From JAHDBG01 sp963922685 (GTDB lineage: Bacteria; Pseudomonadota; Gammaproteobacteria; Chromatiales; Chromatiaceae): 64,000 bases of DNA. Below, piece by piece: positions 29,027 through 38,253 of this stretch. The stretch lies in contig CAWUJM010000001.1 of NCBI GenBank assembly GCA_963922685.1, positions 27,763 to 91,762 on the forward strand, given 5' to 3'. How positions within the stretch are numbered: the stretch's first letter is position 1; every line of letters starts with the position of its first letter. Below the pieces are notes generated by a model. It was not told the DNA's origin and did not search any database. It was given only the letters and a program-made list of their open reading frames with translations. Position numbers and translations under genes: made by a program.

Positions 29027-30805
29027 ATGTCAAAAACTTATACGATTTTTGGTGCCGGACCTGGCGGTCTCTACAGTGCATGGCGGCTGATTACCAAGGG
29101 TGGACTTACAAAAGGCGATACAGTCAGATTAGTAGAGTGGGGTAAGTACAAGTTTGAAGACGGAGACTGCGGTACTCGCCTGCCTGCAGGACGTATCTGC
29201 AGCCACCACTATCAGGGAAATCCGGACAACTCCTATATTGAGGTTGGCGGTATGCGATACCTTGAATGGAATAATAATAAAAAAACAGGGCACCAGTTAG
29301 TTACGGAGGTCATTAACAAACTGAATCTTAACAAGCAGGTTGTGGATTTCAGGACCACTGAAAATCCACTGATGTATCTTCGCGGAAAAAACTTTTACCA
29401 GAAAGATTTAGGAAATGGTACAACTGAAGCACCTTATAATACACCGGGAAACAATATTAAACCTGCAGATGAATTATCGGGTAATATATCTAAGCTGATG
29501 ACTGAAGGTAGTGATATTGAAACACGTGCACAACAGTGTGGTTTTTATTCATCCGGTAAGCTATCCGAAAACATCAGTTCGTATGTCTATAAGTCGGGAG
29601 ATACTATTAGTAATATTGGCTACTGGAACTTTTTTTATGATCAGGCAGGAAACGAAGGATACAACTATGCTGCTGATGCCGGAGGCTATTCTTCAAATGT
29701 GATTAACTGGAATGCCGCAAATGCTGCTGTATACAACGGTGAATTTGCGCCGGGTGGAGAATATAAAACGCTTAAAGCAGGTTATTCTCAGCTATTTAAA
29801 GCACTCTATACATCTGCGAAAAGTGATGCTGGTAAGAAGGGCATACATTTCGAGATCAAAAGTGGCAAACGCCTCCACTCTATCTGGATGCAGGAGAAAA
29901 GGCCGCATTACTATCTGGCAACTGACCAAAACCCTTTTAAATCAGACGGTGATCCTCAATCCACTGACTATGCAATTCTCGCCATGCCTCCGCACGCCGT
30001 AGAGCTGGTTGCACGTGCAACACGGTACGTAAGTATGGGAGAGGGTAAAACTGATTTTCTGAACAATCAAAAAGTACAGAACTATCTGGAGTCGGTAATT
30101 GAACAACCCTCTCTCAAGATTGCTATGTTTTTTGACACCGAGTGGTGGAAGAAAGCGACTTATCCTCCGAAGCTGGTGAATTCTGCCGGTAATGATGACG
30201 TTTTTGGTCCAACGATCACAGACCTGTCTCTACGCCAGATTTATTACTTCGGAAATAACGCTCCCGGAAAGAGTAATGGTAAACCTGTTTACGGGATACT
30301 GGCTTCTTACGACGATATGCGATTTACTCAGTTCTGGCGTGAAATGGATATCGGAGTTGATAAACGACGGTGTACACCGATTAGTCAGAACTACCAAGCC
30401 TTGCAGGGTGCACAGAGAGCAACCAGCACTATGGAGCGTATGGTGATACTGGAACTTGCAAAGGTGCACTACAATGATCCCAATGCGACGTGCAACATCC
30501 CCAAACCATTAGAAACTGTTGTGATGGACTGGGGTCTCGCACCATTTGGTGCAGGTTATCATGGTTGGGCAGCTCACTATGACATCGCTGATGTGATGCA
30601 GAAAATCAGGACACCCGCCAAGCTGGGCGGTGCAGAGGCTGATCAGGAAGAAACGGTTTTTCTGATTGGTTCTGCATTCTCCAATGATCAGGCCTGGGTA
30701 GAGGGCGCATTCTGTACTGCAGAGTCGGTCCTGACAGAATTTTTAAATCTGGAAACAATTGCTGATACTACCAAGTATCCACTCATCTGCGGCTGCAAAC
30801 ACTGA
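29027..30805 (+). CDS. FAD-dependent amine / L-amino-acid oxidase-like protein
   Basis: A 592-residue flavoprotein. The N terminus has a dinucleotide-binding fold (YTIFGAGPGGLYSAWRL) and the substrate-domain GGMRY loop typical of amine and L-amino-acid oxidases (about residue 81). The C terminus returns to the FAD fold with WGLAPFGAGYHGW and VFLIGSAFSNDQAWVEGAF. Likely action is oxidative deamination of an amine or amino acid with hydrogen peroxide release. The substrate is unknown. No signal peptide is visible. AAGGA precedes the start by 9 bases. It is more AT-rich than the flanking core genes and sits between IS1 debris and gene fragments, so it was probably acquired horizontally. Confidence 0.75.
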   Translation: MSKTYTIFGAGPGGLYSAWRLITKGGLTKGDTVRLVEWGKYKFEDGDCGTRLPAGRICSHHYQGNPDNSYIEVGGMRYLEWNNNKKTGHQLVTEVINKLNLNKQVVDFRTTENPLMYLRGKNFYQKDLGNGTTEAPYNTPGNNIKPADELSGNISKLMTEGSDIETRAQQCGFYSSGKLSENISSYVYKSGDTISNIGYWNFFYDQAGNEGYNYAADAGGYSSNVINWNAANAAVYNGEFAPGGEYKTLKAGYSQLFKALYTSAKSDAGKKGIHFEIKSGKRLHSIWMQEKRPHYYLATDQNPFKSDGDPQSTDYAILAMPPHAVELVARATRYVSMGEGKTDFLNNQKVQNYLESVIEQPSLKIAMFFDTEWWKKATYPPKLVNSAGNDDVFGPTITDLSLRQIYYFGNNAPGKSNGKPVYGILASYDDMRFTQFWREMDIGVDKRRCTPISQNYQALQGAQRATSTMERMVILELAKVHYNDPNATCNIPKPLETVVMDWGLAPFGAGYHGWAAHYDIADVMQKIRTPAKLGGAEADQEETVFLIGSAFSNDQAWVEGAFCTAESVLTEFLNLETIADTTKYPLICGCKH

Positions 30806-31170
30806 AAACAAATTGTATCCTGAGCGTAGCGCAGGCCATGGTTATACCGGCCTGAAGCCTGCTGCTACGCACGGATGCGTGCCAGCTGAAGATTTGCAGA
30901 AAGAGTTTGACAATCGCCTGAATCTGCGTATCCAGATGGCGCGTTGCGCTGGGGCTGGAACGGCTCACTGGCAAGCAGGTGAACCTGCGTCCGCAAGCGG
31001 CGTTTGTCAAGGAAGATGGCCGCAACTCTCTCAAATCTAAACGGCTCTCCCTGAGCGATGCGCGTCCGAACCAGTAGAGACTTTTCTCATCAGACCTCCT
31101 GCAAATGGTACGAGGTTATTCGTACCACTACATACACAGACATTTCATTCACATTAAGAGACCAAATCTC
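30806..31170 (+). pseudogene. Degraded gene remnant of unknown origin
   Basis: No intact gene. A coding-like stretch reads PAEDLQKEFDNRLNLRIQ around 30885-30935, then shifts frame to RWRVALGLERLTGKQVNL and KEDGRNSLKSKRLS, ending at a stop at 31077. Together they look like the C-terminal end of one protein with a frameshift near 30930. The family was not recognised. The following 90 bases form the HPRT leader. Confidence 0.35.
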
Positions 31171-31725
31171 TTGAATAACCGACTGCATGATGCGCAACAA
31201 GCCCGCAACAACGCTACCTGCATCTATACTGAGACCGTCGTCGCACAGGCTGTGGATCAGATGGCCGCTCAGATCAGCGCGGATCTGAGTGACAAAAACC
31301 CGCTGCTGCTCGGCGTGATGCACGGCGGCCTGTTACCACTCAGTTATCTGCTGCAGCGTCTGACTTTTCCACTGACGATAGATTATGTGCATGCTACGCG
31401 TTATCGTGAAGATCTGAGTGGCCGGGAATTGATCTGGCAACGCACACCGAATCAGTCGCTGACCGACCGGCATGTGTTGATTGTGGATGATATTCTGGAC
31501 GAAGGGCATACCCTGGAGGGACTGCTGCAATATTGCCAGACACAACAACCAACCAGTCTGCAGACCGCTGTGCTGGTACGCAAACAACATGACCGGGGCG
31601 TCAATCCACCATTGGACTATGGTGGCCTGGCGGTACCCGATCAGTATGTATTCGGCTGTGGCATGGACTACCGGGGCTACTGGCGTAATATACCGGCCAT
31701 TTATGCTGTCTCAACCACAACATAA
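31171..31725 (+). CDS. hpt: Hypoxanthine-guanine phosphoribosyltransferase
   Basis: A 184-residue purine-salvage enzyme transferring ribose-5-phosphate from PRPP to hypoxanthine or guanine. Visible are NPLLLGVMHGGLLPLSYLL (pyrophosphate loop), YVHATRYRE, the PRPP motif VLIVDDILDEGHTLEG, and the ending YVFGCGMDYRGYWRN characteristic of proteobacterial HPRT. Start choice: TTG at 31171 behind AAGAGA gives an N terminus aligned with the family. The ATG at 31105 would add 22 unlikely residues with no ribosome site. It stands alone between accessory debris and the ribosomal-protein operon. Confidence 0.88.
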   Translation: MNNRLHDAQQARNNATCIYTETVVAQAVDQMAAQISADLSDKNPLLLGVMHGGLLPLSYLLQRLTFPLTIDYVHATRYREDLSGRELIWQRTPNQSLTDRHVLIVDDILDEGHTLEGLLQYCQTQQPTSLQTAVLVRKQHDRGVNPPLDYGGLAVPDQYVFGCGMDYRGYWRNIPAIYAVSTTT

Positions 31726-32100
31726 TCCAAGCCGTAGGCCGTACCCCCGTGGTCATGCTGACTACTGAGGTTAACACCGTCAAATTTCAGGTAGTCGGCT
31801 AAATGTGTTTTTCATGTAAATATAAAGCTGAAATGTAACTATTCAGCTTTAGGCTCTTATTGGCAGCCTACTCAGCTAAACCACTGAGGATTCACCGGAT
31901 TGCCAGTCAGATTCAGGAAGCTTTCCGTCAAAAATTAAGGCAGGCGCGTCCGAAGCTGAAACGAGCTGCTTGCGGCAGATCAAGAGGTACCTCGAATACA
32001 AAAGAACATCTGCGCACCCGGCTCACTACGGAAGCACCTTTAATAGGGACGGAGCAAGATAATTGGTAAAGAAAAGACCCTGAGGTTCAGAGTATGTTAA
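31726..32100. other. Gene-free stretch with repeat and possible IS debris
   Basis: No gene is supported. A 32-base segment at 31803-31834 recurs at 59862-59893 with 28 identities. An open frame at 31860-32069 (RIHRIASQIQEAFRQKLRQ ...) is rich in basic residues and could be a transposase fragment, but no family was recognised. Confidence 0.4.
31803..31834 (+). repeat. Dispersed 32-base repeat, copy A
   Basis: Starts ATGTGTTTTTCATGTAAATA; 28 of 32 bases match copy B at 59862-59893. It lies in debris on both occasions, as expected for the end of a lost mobile element. Confidence 0.55.
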
Positions 32101-32556
32101 TCAACCAGCCAGATGTTTTCTGACTGCCTGACTGATCTGAGCCAGATCAGCCCGACCCTGCACCTGAGGCTTAATCAGGGCCATCACCTGACCCATATCA
32201 CGCATGCTGGTGGCACCTGTCTCAGACAACGCCTGCTGAATGATAGCTGCAATCTGTGCAGGTGTCAGTGCAGCGGGCAGGTAGGCCTGAATGACGGTGA
32301 TCTCAGCCTGTTCCGCTGCAACGAGGTCAGTACGCCCGGCGGATTCATACTGGCGGACAGATTCCTGCCGTTGTTTCACCATTTTATCCAGTACAGCGAG
32401 TATCTGCTGATCATCCAGCCGGATACGCTCATCAACTTCACGCTGTTTGACTGCTGCCAGAATCAGGCGAATCACGGCCAGGCGCGGCTTATCCTGCGCC
32501 TTCATGGCAGTCTTCATGTCACTCTGAAGGCGTGATTTCAGTGCCTTGTCAGCCAT
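32101..32556 (-). CDS. yqeY: GatB/YqeY domain protein
   Basis: A 151-residue protein of the YqeY family, which shares the tail domain of GatB. It shows LKSRLQSDMKTAMKAQDK at the start, VDERIRLDDQQ, and the C-terminal GATSMRDMGQVMALIKPQVQGRAD motif. It is suggested to help tRNA-dependent amidation, but no direct function is proven. The start overlaps the rpsU stop by one base (TGATG), the usual rpsU-yqeY arrangement in gammaproteobacteria, where dnaG and rpoD often follow. Here they do not. Confidence 0.93.
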   Translation of the reverse strand: MADKALKSRLQSDMKTAMKAQDKPRLAVIRLILAAVKQREVDERIRLDDQQILAVLDKMVKQRQESVRQYESAGRTDLVAAEQAEITVIQAYLPAALTPAQIAAIIQQALSETGATSMRDMGQVMALIKPQVQGRADLAQISQAVRKHLAG

Positions 32557-32771
32557 CAGTAGGGCCGTTCAAAGCGTCTTGCTTCCCGCCGGATCTTTTT
32601 CTGCCAGCGTTTGACTGCGGCGGCAGCCTTACGTTTACGCTCCCAGGTCGGTTTTTCAAAAAAGTCGCGGCGACGCACTTCGGTCAGGATCCCGGCCTTC
32701 TCACAGGATCGCTTAAAGCGACGCAGAGCGACTTCAAATGGCTCATTTTCTTTCAGGCGAATATTCGGCAT
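32556..32771 (-). CDS. rpsU: 30S ribosomal protein bS21
   Basis: A 71-residue basic protein that helps the 30S subunit start translation. The core [19 protein letters not shown] and [18 protein letters not shown] are near-identical to E. coli S21, and the length is the same. The start at 32771 ([11 protein letters not shown]) is chosen over 32786 for that reason. It lies between rplS and yqeY on the minus strand. Confidence 0.97.
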   Translation of the reverse strand: MPNIRLKENEPFEVALRRFKRSCEKAGILTEVRRRDFFEKPTWERKRKAAAAVKRWQKKIRREARRFERPY

Positions 32772-32823
32772 AGGGCATACACTCAAGATACAGATAACAA
32801 TAATGACTCAGGCAGGTCTGTTT

Positions 32824-33168
32824 TCAGACCTTTTCTTTGATGCGCGCCGCCTTCCCAGTGCGTCCGCGCAGATAATACAGTTTTGCCCGGCGCACCGCGC
32901 CGCGTCGTTTTACGCTGATGTCTGCAATCAGCGGGCTGTAGGTCTGAAAGACCCGTTCCACGCCTTCACCATGTGACATCTTGCGCACCGTAAAGGCAGA
33001 GTTCAGGCCGCGATTGCGACGTGCAATACACACCCCTTCAAAGGCCTGCAGGCGTTCGCGTTCACCTTCTTTTACTCTGACCTGAACAACCAGCGTATCA
33101 CCCGGGCCAAACGGCGGGATATCTTTGTTCATCTGTTCGGCTTCAAGTTGCTGGATAATGTTGCTCAC
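32824..33168 (-). CDS. rplS: 50S ribosomal protein bL19
   Basis: A 114-residue ribosomal protein at the 30S-50S interface. [26 protein letters not shown] and the ending [24 protein letters not shown] are characteristic. Last gene of the rpsP-rimM-trmD-rplS operon, which reads right to left here and matches the E. coli order. Confidence 0.98.
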   Translation of the reverse strand: MSNIIQQLEAEQMNKDIPPFGPGDTLVVQVRVKEGERERLQAFEGVCIARRNRGLNSAFTVRKMSHGEGVERVFQTYSPLIADISVKRRGAVRRAKLYYLRGRTGKAARIKEKV

Positions 33169-33192
33169 GGCTGGCTCTCCTGTCCCGACAAG

Positions 33193-33936
33193 TTAAAGTG
33201 ATTCGGTGATGCTGTCGCTGATAAATTCAGCAAGTAATATCTGTTCTTCATCGCTGAGTGTGCGCTGTTGTATCAGATCAGGCCGCTGTTGCCAGGTGCG
33301 GCCCAGAGCCTGTTGCAGACGCCAGCGACGAATGCGGGCATGATCCCCGGATAATAAGACATCCGGCACGGCCTGATCAGCTATGACTGCGGGCCGGGTG
33401 TAATGCGGATGATCCAGCAGGTCGGTGCTGAAAGAATCCTGGCTGGCAGATTCTGTGTGTCCGAGCGCACCGGGCAACAGGCGGATGATGCTGTCGATGA
33501 TCAGCATCGCTGGCAACTCACCGCCAGACACGACATAATCCCCCACCGACCATATGGCATCCACCTGAGTGGTCAGCAGGCGCTCATCAATACCTTCGTA
33601 ACGCCCGGCCAGTAAGATCAGCGAATCGCATTGTGCGAACTGCCGGGCTGTATTCTGTGTAAAAGGTGTGCCCTGCGGGCTCAGATACAACACCTGCCCG
33701 CTTGGTGCGGCAGAACGCGCCGCCTGGATGGCGGCAGCGAGCGGTTCATAGCGCATCAGCATACCGGGCCCGCCGCCATACGGGCGGTCATCAACCTGCC
33801 CGTGGGCGTTGATCGCATAGTCGCGCGGATTCCACAACACCAGTTCTGCCAGGCCCTGTGTGAAGGCGCGTCCGGTGATGCCATGCTGCAGGGCAGCAAA
33901 CATCGCCGGAAACAGGCTGATCACATCAAAGCGCAT
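33193..33936 (-). CDS. trmD: tRNA (guanine37-N1)-methyltransferase
   Basis: A 247-residue SPOUT-class methyltransferase placing m1G37 next to the anticodon to prevent frameshifting. It begins [16 protein letters not shown], and has [18 protein letters not shown], the SAM-binding trefoil-knot segment YLSPQGTPF and [14 protein letters not shown], and the [15 protein letters not shown] loop. The start at 33936 fits the family; a longer frame to 34014 overlaps rimM and is not needed. Located 5 bases after rimM. Confidence 0.97.
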   Translation of the reverse strand: MRFDVISLFPAMFAALQHGITGRAFTQGLAELVLWNPRDYAINAHGQVDDRPYGGGPGMLMRYEPLAAAIQAARSAAPSGQVLYLSPQGTPFTQNTARQFAQCDSLILLAGRYEGIDERLLTTQVDAIWSVGDYVVSGGELPAMLIIDSIIRLLPGALGHTESASQDSFSTDLLDHPHYTRPAVIADQAVPDVLLSGDHARIRRWRLQQALGRTWQQRPDLIQQRTLSDEEQILLAEFISDSITESL

Positions 33937-33941
33937 CACAG

Positions 33942-34460
33942 CTAAAAATCTTCGTCCCAGTCCACCAGCAGGCGACCTTCTGCCAGATCCACCTGGTGTA
34001 CAATCTGCTGCCACACAAACGGAATCAGACGCTCACGTGTGCCGGACAGCACCAGAACATCCTGCGCGCCGGTGGCCAGCAGGTGCTGCACGGCCCCGAG
34101 TGGCCTGCCCTGCAGGTTGTATACAGCCAGGCCGATCAGGTCCGCCCAGTAATAATCACCCGGAGTGGTGAGTTGTGGCAGGTCAGTCCGGGGGACGGCA
34201 ATCCGCGCACCGATCAGTTGTTCTGCCCGGGTACAATCATCACACTGGTGTAATTTCAGTGTGATATACCGGCCCTGTGCCCGCCCGTGCATGATCTGCC
34301 AGGGTCGCCACTGATCATGCAGATTCAACAATAATCGGGAATAGGTTGTGATATGGTCACGTGGCTGTGTGTCCGAGTGCACCTTGATCCAGCCATGCAG
34401 GCCGTAGGTGCCGGTGACATGCCCGAGTTCAATCAGTGTGTCCGGGTCAGCCAGCGGCAT
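33942..34460 (-). CDS. rimM: 16S rRNA maturation factor RimM
   Basis: A 172-residue protein that binds S19 and helps mature the 30S head. The N-terminal RimM barrel begins [19 protein letters not shown]. The C-terminal PRC-barrel contains [22 protein letters not shown] and ends in the family-typical [27 protein letters not shown] segment. Second gene of the rpsP operon, 23 bases after rpsP. Confidence 0.95.
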   Translation of the reverse strand: MPLADPDTLIELGHVTGTYGLHGWIKVHSDTQPRDHITTYSRLLLNLHDQWRPWQIMHGRAQGRYITLKLHQCDDCTRAEQLIGARIAVPRTDLPQLTTPGDYYWADLIGLAVYNLQGRPLGAVQHLLATGAQDVLVLSGTRERLIPFVWQQIVHQVDLAEGRLLVDWDEDF

Positions 34461-34483
34461 GGCTGATCTGGTGCGGTGCGTAT

Positions 34484-34744
34484 TTAAGCGGTTGGTGCAG
34501 CTGCATCACGTTGTGCAGCGACCAGTTTTTTTGCCCGTTCAGTGAGCTGACCACCGACTGACAGCCAGTAATCCACACGTGCCAGGTCAATACGCGCAGA
34601 TTCCTGACCCTCGTGCGCAATCGGGTTATAAAAGCCCAGGCGTTCAATATAACGACCATCACGCGCACGGCGGGAGTCAGCTGCTACCAGGTGATAAAAA
34701 GGTCGTTTTTTTGCCCCGGAGCGGGCCAGACGGATAGATACCAT
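34484..34744 (-). CDS. rpsP: 30S ribosomal protein bS16
   Basis: An 86-residue ribosomal protein. It starts [20 protein letters not shown] and has [17 protein letters not shown], both family-typical. First gene of the minus-strand rpsP-rimM-trmD-rplS operon, with a plausible promoter at 34817-34844 and a roughly 65-base leader. Confidence 0.98.
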   Translation of the reverse strand: MVSIRLARSGAKKRPFYHLVAADSRRARDGRYIERLGFYNPIAHEGQESARIDLARVDYWLSVGGQLTERAKKLVAAQRDAAAPTA

Positions 34745-34816
34745 AACATTGTCTCTAAGTTCGCGAACAAAGCCTCCCGCACCAATCTGAAATTGGTACC
34801 AGACAACAACCGGTCT

Positions 34817-34844
34817 ATTTTACGCGAAACCAGTAGTTTGTAAA
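34817..34844 (-). promoter_or_regulatory. Candidate promoter of the rpsP operon
   Basis: On the minus strand, TTTACA (34844-34839) and TAAAAT (34822-34817) are 16 bases apart. The leader then contains a small hairpin (ACCAAT / ATTGGT at 34781-34797), which might be used for ribosomal autoregulation, though that is speculation. Confidence 0.5.
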
Positions 34845-34881
34845 ATTACAATTTTCAGTCAGTACAGGAAATCTTTACGAT

Positions 34882-35529
34882 ATGGGACGATCAGACAGCA
34901 GCCAGCGCTGGTTACAACGCCAGGCCCGGGATCCTTATGTCCGGCGTGCGCAACAGGCAGGTTATCGTTCGCGTGCCGCTTACAAATTGGTACAACTGAA
35001 CGAAAAAGATCGCTTTTTACGCCCTGGGCAGACCATTGTGGATCTGGGTGCAGCCCCCGGTGGCTGGCTGCAGGTTGCTGCGGATATCGCCGGATCCAGC
35101 GGCACACTGATCGGTCTGGATCGGCTGCCGATTGCGCCGATTCCGGGTGTCACCCTGATTCAGGGCGACTTTCATGATACAGACACAGTACAGCAACTGA
35201 CAGATGCCCTGGCCGGGCGGGCAGTCGATCTTGTAATCTGCGACATGGCCCCCAATATAAGCGGATTGGCGGCGGTGGATCAGCCGCGTGCCATGTATCT
35301 GAGCGAGCTGGCCCTGCTATTCTGCCAGCAACACCTGGTTCCTGGTGGCAATGCTGTGATCAAGTTGTTTCAGGGCGAAGGATCTGATGCGTTCCTGCAG
35401 ACTGTGCGGCACTGTTTCCGGCAGACCAGGCTGCGCAAACCTGCCGCTTCCCGCGCCCGCAGTCGCGAATGGTATCTCGTCGCCAGACATTATCACTCTC
35501 AACCAAACCAGGCTTCCCGTACGGAGTAA
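34882..35529 (+). CDS. rlmE: 23S rRNA (uridine2552-2'-O)-methyltransferase
   Basis: A 215-residue RrmJ/FtsJ methyltransferase that modifies U2552 in the A loop of 23S rRNA. The N terminus DPYVRRAQQAGYRSRAAYKL and Lys38 region are typical, followed by the SAM site VDLGAAPGGWLQVA, the catalytic Asp in CDMAPNISG, and KLFQGEG. It is followed 6 bases later by ftsH, the classic rrmJ-ftsH pair, and divergent from rpsP. Confidence 0.96.
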   Translation: MGRSDSSQRWLQRQARDPYVRRAQQAGYRSRAAYKLVQLNEKDRFLRPGQTIVDLGAAPGGWLQVAADIAGSSGTLIGLDRLPIAPIPGVTLIQGDFHDTDTVQQLTDALAGRAVDLVICDMAPNISGLAAVDQPRAMYLSELALLFCQQHLVPGGNAVIKLFQGEGSDAFLQTVRHCFRQTRLRKPAASRARSREWYLVARHYHSQPNQASRTE

Positions 35530-35535
35530 TCTGAC

Positions 35536-37422
35536 TTGAGTGACATGACCAAAAACATCCTGTTGTGGGTCGTTATCGCCGTTGTGCTGATGACGATATT
35601 CAATAATTTTGATACTCCCGGCAAACAGCAGACACCTGAGATTTCATATTCCAAGTTTGTGGAAGAAGTCAAACTGAATAATATTGCGGATGTGGTGCTG
35701 ATTGACACCGGTCGTTCCACCGAGATCAGGGGTACCACCAGCAGCGGCAACAAATTCCGTACCATGGCACCGCATGATATCTGGCTGGTCAGCGATCTGT
35801 TATCAAACAATGTGTCATTCAGGGTGGAAGAACCAGAGCAGGCCTCTCTGCTGACGCAGATTCTGATCAACTGGTTTCCGCTGATTGTGCTGATCGGTAT
35901 CTGGTTATTTTTTATGCGCCAGATGCAGGGTGGTATGGGGCGTGGCCCCTGGTCGTTTAACCGCAATAAGGCCAGAAAACTGGCCAAAGATAAGATTGAC
36001 GTCAATTTTGGCAGTGTTGCCGGTTGCGAGGAAGCGAAAGAAGAAGTACAGGAAGTTGTCGAGTTTCTGCGTGACCCGAAAAAGTTTCAGAAGCTCGGTG
36101 GCAAGATACCGAAGGGTGTCCTGATGGTCGGCCCGCCCGGCACGGGCAAGACACTACTCGCGCGCGCAATAGCGGGTGAGGCAGAAGTGCCGTTTTTTGC
36201 GATCTCCGGCTCAGACTTTGTCGAGATGTTTGTCGGCGTGGGTGCCTCGCGCGTGCGTAAGATGTTTGAACAGGCTGCGAAGGATGCACCCTGTATCATC
36301 TTCATTGACGAGATAGACGCAGTTGGTCGGCATCGTGGTGCCGGTCTTGGCGGTGGTCATGACGAACGTGAACAGACCCTGAACCAGCTCTTAGTTGAAA
36401 TGGACGGATTCGAGGGTAGTGCTGGTGTGATCGTGATCGCAGCCACTAACCGACCAGATGTGCTGGACCCGGCCTTGTTACGCCCGGGTCGGTTTGACCG
36501 CCAGGTTGTGGTCGGTCTGCCGGATATCCTGGGTCGTGAGCAGATCCTCAAGGTGCATATGAAAAAAGTGACCCTGGCGGATACGGTAAAGGCCTCAGTG
36601 ATTGCGCGCGGCACCCCCGGATTTTCCGGTGCTGATCTGGCTAACCTGGTGAATGAGGCCGCCCTGCTGGCCGCCCGGGCGAACAAAAAGACCATCGACA
36701 TGGAGGACATGGAGCAGGCGAAGGACAAAATCATGATGGGTACGGAACGTCGTTCCATGGTGATGAAGGAAGAAGAAAAACGCCTGACTGCCTATCATGA
36801 AGCAGGACATGCGATCGTTGGCCTGAATGTGCCAGCGCACGATCCGGTGTATAAAGTGACTATCATTCCACGCGGTCGTGCACTGGGTGTCACTATGTTT
36901 CTGCCGGAAGAAGACCGTTACAGCCACAGCAGGGAGCATCTGGAAAGCCAGATCTCCAGCCTGTTCGGTGGGCGGATCGCGGAACAACTGATCTTCGGTG
37001 CACAGGCCATCACCACCGGTGCCTCCAATGACATCCAGCGTGCCACTGAGATTGCACGCAATATGGTGACCCGGTGGGGGCTATCCGAACGAATGGGGCC
37101 GCTGGCCTATGGGGATGAAGAAGAAGAGCTGTTTCTGGGCCGGTCGGTCACACAGCACAAACATGTTTCAGATGAGACAGCGCGTGCGATAGACGAAGAA
37201 ATCCGGGCATTCATAGATCGCAATTACCAGCGCGCCGAACAGATCCTGCAGGATAACCTGGATAAATTACATGCGATGGCAGACAGTCTGATACGTTATG
37301 AAACGATAGATGAAGGCCAGATCCGGGACATCATGGCGGGTAAAGCACCGCAACCACCGGTTGGCTGGAAAGATAATGGCAACAACAGTAGCGCGAAGAC
37401 GACCAAACCAGCTGCGCCCTGA
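35536..37422 (+). CDS. ftsH: ATP-dependent zinc metalloprotease FtsH
   Basis: A 628-residue hexameric inner-membrane protease. Two transmembrane segments (about 7-24 and 113-133) flank a periplasmic domain. The AAA domain has Walker A GPPGTGKT, Walker [12 protein letters not shown] and the [22 protein letters not shown]. The protease domain has the zinc site HEAGH (about 420) and the third ligand Asp in [12 protein letters not shown]. It degrades misfolded membrane proteins and, in E. coli, LpxC and sigma-32. The start may be TTG at 35536 behind GGAG or ATG at 35545, which matches E. coli better. Confidence 0.97.
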   Translation: MSDMTKNILLWVVIAVVLMTIFNNFDTPGKQQTPEISYSKFVEEVKLNNIADVVLIDTGRSTEIRGTTSSGNKFRTMAPHDIWLVSDLLSNNVSFRVEEPEQASLLTQILINWFPLIVLIGIWLFFMRQMQGGMGRGPWSFNRNKARKLAKDKIDVNFGSVAGCEEAKEEVQEVVEFLRDPKKFQKLGGKIPKGVLMVGPPGTGKTLLARAIAGEAEVPFFAISGSDFVEMFVGVGASRVRKMFEQAAKDAPCIIFIDEIDAVGRHRGAGLGGGHDEREQTLNQLLVEMDGFEGSAGVIVIAATNRPDVLDPALLRPGRFDRQVVVGLPDILGREQILKVHMKKVTLADTVKASVIARGTPGFSGADLANLVNEAALLAARANKKTIDMEDMEQAKDKIMMGTERRSMVMKEEEKRLTAYHEAGHAIVGLNVPAHDPVYKVTIIPRGRALGVTMFLPEEDRYSHSREHLESQISSLFGGRIAEQLIFGAQAITTGASNDIQRATEIARNMVTRWGLSERMGPLAYGDEEEELFLGRSVTQHKHVSDETARAIDEEIRAFIDRNYQRAEQILQDNLDKLHAMADSLIRYETIDEGQIRDIMAGKAPQPPVGWKDNGNNSSAKTTKPAAP

Positions 37423-37428
37423 CGACTG

Positions 37429-38253
37429 ATGCCTGTCTGTGCTGGCCCGGATGACTGGTCAGAACCCCACATTATGGGGATCCTGAATGTCACACCGGAC
37501 TCATTTTCGGATGGCGGACGCTATACCAGTCTGACGGCTGCCCTGCGCCATGCTGAAGCCATGGTAGAAGCAGGAGCCAGCCTGATAGATGTCGGTGGCG
37601 AATCAACCCGGCCGGGTGCTGCACCGGTCTCAGTCCAGCAGGAACTGGACCGGGTGATCCCGGTGATTACCGCGCTGGCTGCCCGGCTTCCTGTGCTGAT
37701 TTCAATTGATACCAGCAAGGCAGTGGTGATGCGCGAGGCGGTGCAGGCCGGTGCCGGCCTGATCAACGATGTTAATGCTCTGCAGGGCGAACAGGCGCAG
37801 AATACCGCCCTGGAACTTGGGGTACCGGTCTGTCTGATGCATAAACAGGGCGACCCTGGCAGCATGCAGCATAAACCACACTATGCCGATGTGGTGCGCG
37901 AGGTCTGTGCTTTTCTGCAGATCAGAGCAGAGGCACTGCTGGATGCAGGGATGCCAGCAGACCGGATCCTGCTGGATCCCGGTATCGGGTTTGGCAAGAC
38001 ACTAACCCACAACCTCATACTATTACGTGAATTACACACAGTCGTGCAGCTCGGTTATCCGGTACTGATCGGCGTATCGCGTAAATCCATGCTTGGTACC
38101 CTTACCGGACGTGCGATAGCAGATCGGGTCGCAGCCAGTGTGGCTGCAGCCACACTAGCGTTGCAACAGGGTGTGCGCATCCTGCGTGTACATGATGTCG
38201 GCCCGACTGCCGACGCACTCAGAATCTGGTCAGCCATACAGCAGAGAAGCTGA
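37429..38253 (+). CDS. folP: Dihydropteroate synthase
   Basis: A 274-residue TIM-barrel enzyme joining p-aminobenzoate to dihydropterin pyrophosphate in folate synthesis; target of sulfonamides. It shows MGILNVTPDSFSDGGRY, DVGGESTRPGA, INDVNALQ, DPGIGFGKT and the GVSRKSM loop. No resistance-type insertion is apparent. It follows ftsH by 6 bases and shares one base with glmM, the order seen in E. coli. Confidence 0.97.
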   Translation: MPVCAGPDDWSEPHIMGILNVTPDSFSDGGRYTSLTAALRHAEAMVEAGASLIDVGGESTRPGAAPVSVQQELDRVIPVITALAARLPVLISIDTSKAVVMREAVQAGAGLINDVNALQGEQAQNTALELGVPVCLMHKQGDPGSMQHKPHYADVVREVCAFLQIRAEALLDAGMPADRILLDPGIGFGKTLTHNLILLRELHTVVQLGYPVLIGVSRKSMLGTLTGRAIADRVAASVAAATLALQQGVRILRVHDVGPTADALRIWSAIQQRS

